20,605 nucleotides of DNA from assembly GCA_902651635.1 (NCBI GenBank), contig CACRSC010000058.1, positions 43,319-63,923 on the forward strand, in the 5' to 3' direction. The first letter of the stretch is position 1. Each line of letters opens with the position of its first letter. The position numbers and the translations under genes were made by a program. The notes below the pieces were generated by a model. That model ran no database searches. It saw nothing but the letters and a program-made list of their open reading frames with translations, and was not told where the DNA came from. This DNA is from Mastigamoeba balamuthi. Lineage: Eukaryota > Evosea > Mastigamoebida > Mastigamoebidae. Shown here in pieces: positions 8,501 through 16,352 of the stretch.

Positions 8501-10635
8501 GCGCCTCTTCTTCTCCGCATCGAGAGTGCGCTCCAGCTCGCGGATGCGGTCATCTCGGCTTCCCATTTCTTTCTCCTCTGACTCAAGCGCGTGCTCCAGA
8601 TCGCGGATGCGGTCATCGCGCCTCTTCTTCTCCGCATCGAGAGTGCGCTCCAGCTCGCGGATGCGGTCGTCCCGCCTCTTCCTCTCCGAATCGAGCGTGT
8701 GCTCCAGCTCGCGCGCTCTCTGTAGGCACTCTAAGCGACAGCCGAGCGAAGGGGGCAGTGGCACCGTCTCCATATCCTTGACGCTCTTCTCGCCAGAAGA
8801 TATCTTTCGTGTGTGTTCCGCTGACAGTGTGGTGATCTGCTCCTGCAGCGAAAACACTGCGTCCTCCCTAGGCAGCGGTGGTGGGGGTACAGTGAGTAAC
8901 CTGCAGCCTGATTCCGCACGTACTGCTGCCGCAGCGAGTCTGTGCACTTCTCGAGCTCCTTCCTCACAGACTCGTACTTGTTCTGTTCCTCGTTGCACCT
9001 CTGCGCCCGTAGCGCTCAGAACGAGACAAAAAGGCAGTGTACGCACGGCTTCGAGTTCGTGAATGCGATCGTCCTTCTCCTTGGCCTCCGTCTCTGACGT
9101 GTTCAGCAGGCCCTGTGCTTTCTGCACCTGCGCCTGCAGCGCAGCCACTGCGTCATCGCTACAAGGGGGTTAGCCAGGCCTGGCAAAGTGTGCCGAGCAA
9201 AGATAGCACACCGTTGCTTCAGAGCCAGTGAGCTCTTGGCGAGCTCTTGCTTGAGTGTCGCACTCTCTCTCTCGGCCTGTGCGCGCATCTGGCAAGCCGG
9301 TGTCAGTCAGTTCGTGTCTCACAGAGACCTGGAATGGTGCCCCACCTGCTCCAGTTCGTGCACACGGCTCTCCCTCTTCCTCAGCTCAGCGTCCAACGTT
9401 GTCTTGCTGTCCGTGTGCCGCTGAGAGGCACAAACAGGTGCAATATATGCGCTGAGTGACCGCAGGTCGCTTTGTGCACATGATGATGGGGAGGAGGGAA
9501 GAGCACACACCATTTCGAGCTCCTGTATACGGGTGTCTCTCTTCCTGATCTCCGTGTCCAGCGTTGTCTGAGCCTCTGACTGCATCTGTGCAGCAGACAG
9601 TGAGACAGGCAAAACACACACGCCATTTAACCACTCAGGCACAGAGCAGGAAGGGAACCCACACAGCTCCGACCACGAGAGAGAGAGAGAGAGGACAGAG
9701 GGGACAGAGGGGGAGCACACGCAGACCTGCTCGAGCTCGCGTATGCGGGCATCCCTCTTTGTGATCTCCGTGTCGAACGTGGCCTCGACCTCGGCCCTCA
9801 CGCTCCTCAGCTCCTCGACGAGCCTCGCGTTGGCGCCCTCGAGCTCGGCCACCCTCGTCAGCGCAGCCGAGCGCCCCGCGCATGCCTCCTTGTTCTTGGT
9901 CATCAGCGTGTCGACGACGCCCGTCAGCCCCGCCACGTCCTGCTCTTTGATTCCGCACTTCTGCAGCAGGTCGCCCTCCCGCAGCGTCGCCTGGCTCTGG
10001 GCGCGCGCCAGCTGCTCCTCCAGCGCCGCCCGCCTCGCCTGCTCGTGCTGCAGCTCCGCCCGGTGCTTGGACAGCTCCATGGCCGCGGCCGTCTCGTACT
10101 TGGACTGCACCTGGCCCAGAGTCTCCCGACACTGGCGTGGGAAATTACAGGTGTGTCAACGCAGGCAACCCAGGGCGGATATTCCCCCTTGTGGATTTCC
10201 TGGAATCTGGAATCTGGATGGAATCGGGGGTGTGAATCGGGGACACCTTGGTGAGCTGCTCGCTGAGCTCCTTGTTCTTCTGCGCCAGGAACTTGTTATG
10301 CTGCTCCAGCCGGAACACATCGTTCACCTTGGTGCGCAGCTCGGCGGTGAGCTCGTCGCTGTGGCTCTTCTGCCGCTTGAGCTCGTCCTCGGTCTCGATG
10401 CGCGACAGCGACAGCCTGCCACGAGGGTAGGGGGGTGAGATATTTCCGGGGGAAGATATTTCCCTGGGTCCGCGCCGGAATAGAATGCGCGCTAAAACGG
10501 GGCGCGGGCGGCGAGGGGGGCGCACGGGCGGGCCTGCGGCGCTGCGGAGGGGGCGAGCGGCCGCGGCTTGCTGATGGGCTGCGGGAGGCTCGAGCGCTTG
10601 GGCTTGGGGCCCCCGGGCGGCGGAAATGAGGACAT
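4782..10635 (-). CDS. Large tail-anchored coiled-coil protein built by exon duplication (~22 exons)
   Basis: Exons in transcript order: 10635-10526, 10415-10247, 10131-9727, 9585-9511, 9420-9346, 9288-9212, 9158-9047, 9000-8924, 8867-8765, 8719-7665, 7612-7536, 7482-7380, 7323-7249, 7192-7116, 7065-6972, 6902-6819, 6768-6733, 6650-6610, 6541-6342, 6281-5911, 5802-5329 and 5261-4782 (stop TGA). Phases agree at every junction, giving ~1,456 residues if a one-base deficit near 8120 is disregarded. The N-terminus is Pro/Lys-rich (ATG at 10635), and nearly all the rest is charged heptad-like helix. A Q12 run lies in the penultimate exon. The last ~37 residues hold a ~22-residue hydrophobic segment (from STAVALVSVF) followed by a short basic tail, as in tail-anchored golgin-like proteins. 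A tethering or organelle-scaffold role is inference; no catalytic domain is visible. The acceptor at 5802 is the least certain border; alternatives lie within ~25 nt downstream in the transcript. Confidence 0.8.
5482..5517 (-). repeat. CAG12 tract encoding polyglutamine
   Basis: Twelve uninterrupted CAG codons on the minus strand within the coiled-coil gene. A second Q-rich patch follows at ~5395-5435, and a Q6 run lies in the last exon (~5205-5222). Pure-codon runs of this kind are prone to length variation. Confidence 0.9.
6819..9288 (-). repeat. Four tandem copies of an exon set inside the coiled-coil gene
   Basis: Each module starts with an exon of exactly 77 nt (9288-9212, 9000-8924, 7612-7536, 7192-7116). 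An exon of 112, 103, 103 or 94 nt follows (9158-9047, 8867-8765, 7482-7380, 7065-6972). In the last three modules a third exon follows: the 1,055-nt array, 75 nt, or 84 nt. Phases are the same each time (0, then 2, then 0). The 77-nt exons align as KQELAKSSLALKQ, RKELEKCTDSLRQ, KQELAKCKAALRQ and KLELDKCKATLKL. The second exons start DDAVAALQ, EDAVFSLQ, EDTVSSMQ and EEAVASLQ, and three contain a SSGEK/R motif. Confidence 0.85.
7665..8719 (-). repeat. 117-nt (39-residue) tandem array within one exon
   Basis: A marker sequence recurs at 7800, 7917, 8034, 8141, 8258, 8375, 8492 and 8609. The spacing is exactly 117 nt except for one 107-nt step (8034 to 8141). Each unit has two RDDRIR(E/D)LE half-repeats joined by charged linkers (TLDAEKKR and ALESEEKEMGS). 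The copies are nearly identical in DNA, so the array is young or homogenised. The 107-nt unit splits the array into two blocks, both opening with a SERKRRDDR variant. The minus-strand coding frame changes at that junction. Confidence 0.92.
9677..9693. repeat. GA dinucleotide microsatellite in an intron
   Basis: A pure GA run of about 17 nt lies in the 141-nt intron 9586-9726 of the coiled-coil gene. Confidence 0.85.
10439..10463. repeat. Paired copies of the GATATTTCC motif in the first intron of the coiled-coil gene
   Basis: GATATTTCC occurs at 10439-10447 and again at 10455-10463, within the 110-nt intron 10416-10525. The same or near-identical words recur in other longer introns and in 5' flanks of the window. 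Confidence 0.6.
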
Positions 10636-10999
10636 CCCGGTACTGCGCGCACACACGCAAGGCGAAATGAGGTTCTGTATCTTGCCGATCTCCAAGATTT
10701 TTCCCGCCAAATATATGAGTTGTTTTCGTGTCACACAACAGACTCGTGGGCAGCATTGATTGCAAGGCGGGACTGCATCAGGCTTCGATCTGAGACAAAG
10801 CGTTCGCATCACGGTCACCCCCCCCGTCGCTCTTTCCGATTCCCCGGAAATTCCGTGTCGCTTCGCGTGTCACCCCAGATATTTCCCATCAATCAGCCCG
10901 AAATCGGGAAAAGATATCCGCGGGTTTTGCCCACACGCCCCACCGCCACCCCCGCGCGCCCCTCCGCCCGCAAAGGTCACCGCAAGTCCTCCCCCCCGC
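10636..10999. promoter_or_regulatory. Divergent promoter region between the coiled-coil and type I membrane protein genes
   Basis: The 364 bp between two divergent ATGs show no supported coding exon. Visible elements are an E2F-like TTTCCCGCC (10700-10708) followed by an AT-rich AAATATATGA stretch, a palindromic CGGAAATTCCG near 10854, GATATTTCC at 10878-10886 and its inverted relative GGGAAAAGATATCC near 10906. No TATA box can be assigned with confidence. That these words act as promoter elements is inference from location. Confidence 0.5.
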
Positions 11000-12137
11000 A
11001 TGCCCCCTCTCCTGCTGCTGCCGCTGCTGCCGCTGCTGCTCGCCCGGGCCTCGCCGCAGCCCCTGGGCGCCGGGGGCTCGGCGTCGTCGGAGCGCGTCTT
11101 CAACGTGTCGCTCCACGCGGGCTCGCTGCTCGTGCGCTCGCGCTACCTGCTCTTCACCGACGTCGCCTACGTGCAGCTCGACCCGCGCCGCGCGGCCCCC
11201 GTGCGCCTGGTGGCCGCCGCCCCGCGCCTGGCCTGCGCGCCCGGGGCCCCCGGGGGCCTGGGCGTCCGCCTGGGCCTCGACGTCTGCGTCAACGCCAGCG
11301 CCTGCCTCACCATCGAGGCCCCGGGGCCCGTCCGCAGCGGCCAGTCCGTCGCCTTCGCCCCCGCGGCACCGCGCCCGTGGTCCTGGAGCGCAGAGCTCCG
11401 CGCGGGGCTCGCGCAGGGGACGCCAGAGGGCGCGGGCGTGGCGATCGAGGGCGCCGACGTCAGCGTCGCGAGGGTCGCGGGCGACGTCGTGGCCGTCCGC
11501 GCAGAGTTCCCGCAGAGGGTCGCCGCGCGCAGCGGCACGGCGCTCGGCGAGGTCACCGCGGCCACCGTCGGCTACGGGTGCTGCGTGCAGCTCTTCTCCA
11601 ACGCCAGCGTCGACGTCGAGCTCGTCTTCAACGACTCGAGGGTCCGTTCTGCTTTTCTCGGCTGGCCGGAGAGAATCTGCCCGGATATTTGTTGCGGGGG
11701 GGGCTCTCATTGTTTGCCGGAGTTGCGTCACGTGAGGTGTAAGAATTAAGCGGGGGAGCCGGGGTTACGTGGCGATGTGTCCCCTGGAAGTGAACTGACA
11801 CTGCTGTGATCAGACGGGGCGCACGTCGTCCACGTGGTACGCGTCGAGGACGTCGCTGGCGGGCGAGTGCCAGCACGTCCCGAGGTCGTTTGTGCAGAGC
11901 CCCTACGCCTGTAGCGTCGTGGTGCACAACAGGGGCGCCAGCAGCGCCGTTGTCACGTACTTTGTGCTGTCGTCTCACCCGCTGAAGCCCAGCGCCCAGC
12001 TGTCCGACCGCGAGATCACTGCCATCGTCGCCGGGTCTGTCTGTGCGCTCCTGGCGCTCTCTGTGGCCGTGGCAGCCACTGTTGTGCTCTGCAGGCGCAG
12101 CAGCAGTCGTCGCGCTGGATACCAGCAGGTGTCGTGA
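11000..12137 (+). CDS. Secreted, glycosylated type I membrane protein of unknown function
   Basis: Two exons, 11000-11641 and 11814-12137 (phase 0, donor GTCCGT), encode 321 residues. The N-terminus is a Leu-rich signal peptide (MPPLLLLPLLPLLLARA). The ectodomain of ~250 residues has seven cysteines and several N-glycosylation sequons (NVS, NAS twice, NDS). Two segments look like an internal repeat: YGCCVQLFSNASVDVELVF and YACSVVVHNRGASSAVVTY, both predicted beta strands. One transmembrane helix near the end (from ITAIVAGSVCALLALSVAV) is followed by a short basic tail ending YQQVS, where YQQV fits the YxxPhi endocytic sorting pattern. A cell-surface or endolysosomal receptor or adhesion role is inference; I do not recognise the family. 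Confidence 0.78.
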
Positions 12138-13139
12138 TTTCTAGAAGTCGCAAGGGGGTATCTCTGCTCTGTAGCTGCACCAGCGAATACAACTCCAGTG
12201 GGTTACGGGTTCCGTATGGCCCTGCTATCGCGTCGAACAGGGCGGTGCAGAATTCGCATCGCGTGGCCTCCTGGTTTATCCTCCACGGCCCTCGCTACAA
12301 TGGACAGGGTGTGCGAGTGCGTGAGCGTGCGCTCGTGTGGGTTGGCATGTACAAGAATCCTGAACATTTCCTGGGATTGGTGGGCCCTCCGTGGAGGTGT
12401 GGGCTGGGAAGAGAGAAGCAATTGTTGAACCTCATGAAAAGCTGTCCTTCCACTGCACCTTCCACTCCGGAAGGCCCTCACGAGGAGGGACTTCTCCTGC
12501 GGACAGCCAAGAGCCCAGGGGGTGGCATGCCAGTGGCAGGACCGAGAGAAGATGAGGTTCTTGACCAGCCGGTCCAGTGATTCCGGAGAACCTGTTGTTG
12601 GGTAAGCACCGGCGTCAGAGGATCCTGGGATATGGTCCTCCGTTTGGTGGATCCGCCTCCCCGGATACCACAAGAAAGGAATTCTGGCCTGTAATCGGCC
12701 AGTGTTCTAGTGAAAAAGACCTTGTGAAATAGTGCGGAGTTGGGCTGAGTTCAAGTCGGTTTGCGGCTTTTCCCGCAGGCATGGAGTACGTTGCGACACC
12801 AACGAGCGCCGGTGGCCACCGGGCCTGGCGGACGCCGCCCCGCGCCGGTCCGGCGTGGCCACCGAGCCGGCGCAGCCCCAGGACGTCGCCGAAAACGCAG
12901 TTGTACACAGGCGTCTTGGGGCGGTTTCCCGGGCATTTCCCAGATGACTCGGAATATCATCCCACCTACTGAGAAAACGTCGCGATGGGCGTGTATCTGC
13001 GGAGCTATATGAACGCACGCACAACCCCCATTACATTTTCAGTTTCGCCAGACAAAAAGGCCAGTAGTTTCGAGGGCGTTCGTATTCAGCGCTGTGAGGG
13101 TTGCTCGTCCGAGGGCGAGGGTCTGCGGGGGAACTGAGG
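12138..13139. other. Intergenic region without a secure gene; weak minus-strand frame at 12203-12673
   Basis: About 1 kb between two plus-strand genes. A 156-codon minus-strand frame (12673-12203) contains protein-like stretches such as ESLDRLVKNLIFSRS but overlaps an equally long plus-strand frame, has no recognisable domain and no convincing splice sites. A GC-rich patch at 12800-12910 could be an unrecognised exon on the minus strand (VYNCVFGDVLGLRRLG). The right-hand 200 bp should hold the transporter promoter and contain GGAATATC at 12951-12958. Confidence 0.4.
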
Positions 13140-14671
13140 ATGTCGGGAATCGTCACGCTGCGGACGGGGCTCCTGGAGATCGCCATGCTGGCGACGGGCG
13201 TCATCGACACGATCGTCGTCAAGGCCGAGGACAACAGCTACTCGCGGGGCTGGGGCGGCGTCGAGCACAAGTTCTCCCACCCCTTCACGCAGACGCTCTT
13301 CATGTTCATCGGTACCCCCAGCCCCCCAGCGTGTGTGGGCCCCGTCTCAACTGACAGCCCTCCCTCTGGCACAGCCGAGTCGATGTGCATGTGGGCGTTC
13401 CTGATCAGGAGGGCCGTGCAGAGGCGGCTGGGCAAGAGCGAGGTGAAGCCTATGCGGTTCTTCGAGATACTGCCGCCGTACCTGGTCATCACGTGCCTGC
13501 TGGACCTGCTGGGCAACAGCATCTCGAGCATCGGCCTGCTCTACTGCAAGGCCTCTGTCTGGCAGATGCTCCGCGGCTCCCTCATCATCTTCTCCTGCAT
13601 CATGAGCGTCCGTCGCTGCCGCCCTCTCTCTCTCTACTCTCTCTACACTCTCTACACTCTCTACACTCTCTACACTCTCTACACTCTCTACTCTCTCTAC
13701 TCTCTCTACTCTCTCTACTCTACTCTCTCTACTCTCTCTACTCTCTCTCCTCTCTCACACTCTGACGGATGGCACACACAACAGCGGATCATCCTCAAGC
13801 GGAAGCTGCTCATGTACAAGCTCATGGCGGTGGTCGTGACGATCCTGGGGCTGATCCTCGTGGGCCTCTCGAGCGTGTTCACGTCGGAGCAGGCTGCGCG
13901 CGACTCGGGGAGCTCCGAGGAGGAGGCGGCGCAGGCCGGGTGGAAGACGGCCGTGGGCATCGTCTGCGTCATCTTCGCCATGTCGCTCAACGGCACAGAG
14001 GCCGTCCTCCAGGAGTACTTTGCCCACAAGCTCGACCTCCACCCGCTGCAGGTCCCCGGCACCGAGGGCGTCGTCGGCCTCGTCCTCCTCTGCTTCGTCG
14101 TCCTCCCCATCACCTACTGCATCCCCGGCGACAACGTAATTCAATTGAATTCCGCCCCTCCCTCTTTCTCTCTTTCTCTCTCGCTGACGTTGAGCCGGGA
14201 CAGCCGAGCTCGATGAGGAGGGGGTCGTTCGACAACCCCATCGACGCGTTCCTGATGATGGGGCACAACGTGGCGATCCTGTTCTTCGTGCTGACGTACA
14301 TCGTCTCGGACGCCTTCTTCAACTTCTTCGGCATGAGCGTCACCAAGTACCTCAGCAGCGTGCACCGCATGATCGTCGACACGTGCCGCAGCGTCATCGT
14401 CTGGGCCTGGCAGCTCATGACCTTCTACTGCATCAGCGAGCGCTTTGGCGAGGAGTGGACCATCTACTCGCTCATCCAGGTCGCAGGCTTCGTGCTGCTC
14501 GTCTTTGGCGCGGTGCTCTACAACGGCATCCTGCGGCTGCCGGGCTTCGCCTACGAGGACGACGACGACGCCGAGGCCGCCGAGGGCGAGACCACCGAGC
14601 GGAAGATCGAGATGCAGGAGACCGAGCGCAAGCCCAGCCCCCAGGACAGCGCCCTCACCAGCGCCGTCTGA
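13140..14671 (+). CDS. SLC35F6-like drug/metabolite-superfamily membrane transporter
   Basis: Four exons: 13140-13311, 13375-13607, 13785-14135 and 14204-14671 (stop TGA). The protein aligns by eye with the SLC35F6 (C2orf18) family through its length. The N-terminal TM1 has ATGVIDTIVVKAEDN, then GWGGVEHKFSHPFTQTLFMF. Next come a QMLRGSLIIFSCIMS helix, GTEAVLQEYFAHKLDLHPLQ, GTEGVVGLVLL and an FFNFFGMSVTKYLSS segment, with a final hydrophobic helix before LYNGILRLPGF. About ten membrane helices are expected. The C-terminal ~45 residues are acidic and charged, facing the cytosol in the family model. Human SLC35F6 is lysosomal or mitochondrial with a poorly defined substrate, so the substrate is left open. 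The start is the first in-frame ATG with a family-like N-terminus. Introns 1 and 2 are multiples of three without stops, so a naive reading retains them. Confidence 0.9.
13622..13758 (+). repeat. CTCTCTACA-type minisatellite filling an intron
   Basis: Intron 13608-13784 of the transporter gene is almost wholly a pyrimidine-rich tandem repeat. The unit starts as 9 nt (CTCTCTACA) and drifts to CTCTCTA and CTCT. The tract lacks stops in the coding frame and would read as Leu-Tyr-Thr/Ser repeats if unspliced. The borders GTCCGT and ACAACAG and the phase (0/0) support an intron. Confidence 0.85.
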
Positions 14672-14856
14672 CGGGGGGGGCTCTGTGGCACCGACTGCTG
14701 GCCCAGGACTGACGTTGGGACCTCTCGTTTTCTCGTTGTATCCCCCTGTGGGCGCCTTGTGCGCGTGTGAAGCCAATGATAACAACGCTCAAGCAATTGA
14801 ATAGCATTCCCCAGGCGGTCTGGCGTTGCTGAGCTCGGGGCAATCGAAAAACACAT

Positions 14857-14862
14857 TTTATT
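14857..14862 (-). terminator. AATAAA poly(A) signal overlapping a stop codon
   Basis: On the minus strand the TAA stop at 14863-14861 runs directly into AATAAA (14862-14857), followed by a T/G-rich stretch. It supports a minus-strand transcript ending just left of here, which is the main reason to believe in the spliced gene to the right. Confidence 0.5.
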
Positions 14863-15637
14863 AACGAGATATTGAATCGCATTCCGTGTCATGGCGGCAC
14901 TGCGCAGGGCACAGCAGCTGCAACTTCCTGGAGGGCATTCCGAGCTTGGACAGGGTGTGCGCGTGGCCCTCCACAGCCTGAGGAGATGCGGAGAGTGAGC
15001 CGGCTGGAAGCCTCGTTGCGTGTCACTAGTGGTCAACTGAGGGCCGTGGGGGCGACTCATAGGCCGGGCACTCTGGAGTAAGAGCTGTCCCAGCCCGGGA
15101 GAACATCAGAGCGAGGCGGGGGGAGAAGGGTTGGGATGGTAAAGGGACTTTAAGCGGGGGTCCACCAGATATAGTGCGGTGCATCCGCCGAGCTCAACCA
15201 GAGACACGAGGGCCAGCGTCCCCCCCAGTCGTTATGAAGCCCCGAGGCCCCCACCCAAGCTCACTGCTCCGCACCTTTGGTATGCGCTTCTGGGCACAGC
15301 CCACGGTGCTTCCGAAGCGGCGCTCAGGGACGCCGAAGGGCCTGTCGTGCTGCCCCCGCCGACGCCGGTCCAGCTCGATGCCGCTCGTCTGTGCATGCAT
15401 TCCCCCCGGGTGAGGACTCCAGGCGACGAGGGCGACGAGGGCGGCGGCCTGCGGTGCGACACCCTGCGAGCACATTGTCCTTGTGGTCCTGCAGAGCAAA
15501 CTAACATGTGTTTGTGCCTCGCAGCTGCTTCGTCACGCGGTGACATCAGCAGCTATTGGCGCTTCGACAGCCTCGCGATAACTCAGCAGCATGCCGAGGG
15601 TCCTGCGGGCCGTCTGCGCTCGCCCTGCTGCGCCCAT
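14861..15637 (-). CDS. Tentative small spliced gene of unknown function
   Basis: Three protein-like segments are in line on the minus strand. The first has ATG at 15637 with ARRTLGMLLSYREAVEAP, ending at a donor near 15536-15542. The second is exon 15463-15275, with SGIELDRRRRGQHDRPF and ending IPK at a GTGCGG donor. The third is terminal exon 14977-14861, AVEGHAHTLSKLGMPSRK onward to TAA. Exons 2 and 3 join in phase 0 across a 297-nt gap that may hide another exon. The exon 1 donor is unresolved: GTGACG at 15536 gives a different frame, while GTCACC near 15542 keeps the frame. No family recognised. Support is the coding look, the consensus donor and the poly(A) signal at the end. Confidence 0.4.
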
Positions 15638-15945
15638 CGCGTGGCGGTAGAGAGGATGCTGGGGTTACTGGAGCGCCTTGGGTGTTCGCGACACCAAGCC
15701 TCGGGCAGCGTCCGCGCGCCGTGGGAACAGCGGCCAGCCTGCTTATCGTGAAGGCCGTCTTGGAGCAGGGAGAGTGCTCGCCGTCTGACCTCGCGCCAGG
15801 GTTCCCTGCAACCTATCCGTTATTCGTGTACACAGGACCCGCTGAGAGTTTAGCCTGCTCACTCTGCTGTTTCTCTATTTACAGGAAATTGCTCTGAGGG
15901 AGGAGGCGGGGCCTTGGCTCAATCTGTTGGGCCAGTGGGTGTGGA
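15638..15945. other. Intergenic stretch, nothing identified
   Basis: This is the 3' flank of the small secreted-protein gene and the presumed 5' flank of the tentative gene to the left. Open frames here have no recognisable domain, splice context or initiation context, and none is supported. Confidence 0.4.
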
Positions 15946-16352
15946 TCACTTGGAGAGAGTTCCGGTGCAGCACTGGATGTTGTCTGCTCCTGCACAGAGG
16001 CCTACGGACCACAAGGACGAGTAAGTACTGCCCTCACAGAGGGATGAGTGTCGAATGGCTGCCTGCATACCGGGAATAAAGCCGCTGCTGCAGGTCCACA
16101 CATTGATGTTCCTGCACTCGCCATAGCAGATCCTGCCCGTGCAGCACTGGTTCCACCAGGGCCCGGGGCAGAGCCCTGCAGCAAGATCAAAAAAAATCAA
16201 CGAGGCGTTGGTGCAGAGTGTTTCGTGCCTGTCTGGAAGCCATGGCTGCACTCTGTGTGCCTTACGTCTGCACATGTTCCAGGGCAACCGCCAGCCACCG
16301 AGCGGGCCAGGAGGGCCACCACCGAAACGACCACCAGCAGCTGGGTGTGCAT
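15946..16352 (-). CDS. Small secreted cysteine-rich protein with two CC-motif repeats
   Basis: Three exons, 16352-16229, 16175-16071 and 16001-15946 (stop TGA), give 94 residues. The first ~21 residues are a clear signal peptide (MHTQLLVVVSVVALLARSV). Two ~30-residue repeats follow, sharing the pattern C-x6-C-(S)-x-GF-xx-G-LC-xG-x5-QCCTG. The first has ECSHGFQTG then LCPGPWWNQCCTG; the second has TCSSGFIPG then LCAGADNIQCCTG. Both repeats are split by an intron at the same Gly codon in phase 1. Intron 2 (16070-16002) is GT-AG; intron 1 (16228-16176, 53 nt) begins GC. The CPGP-x-x-QCC motif recalls short Cys modules attached to secreted hydrolases of amoebae and fungi (family recollection, not checked). 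An extracellular or phagosomal defence or binding role is inference. Confidence 0.72.

Noticed and set aside
7665-8719. CRISPR-like array
   Set aside because: Units are contiguous with no unique spacers and encode a continuous heptad protein in a eukaryotic gene.
7261-9062. Long plus-strand open frames across the repeat array (over 500 and over 340 codons)
   Set aside because: They are antisense shadows of the 117-nt repeat: the unit is a multiple of three and lacks stops in several frames. The minus-strand frame gives a regular charged coiled coil and fits the exon structure.
12203-12673. Minus-strand frame of 156 codons as a gene
   Set aside because: A plus-strand frame of equal length covers the same DNA, there is no domain or clear splice site, and neither frame is favoured.
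13101-14216. A single uninterrupted transporter frame
   Set aside because: It runs through two in-frame introns and into a third; family alignment stops at each GT and resumes after each AG.
15179-15751. Plus-strand frame of 190 codons
   Set aside because: Composition looks like noise, and better minus-strand exons with consensus splice sites and a poly(A) signal overlap it.
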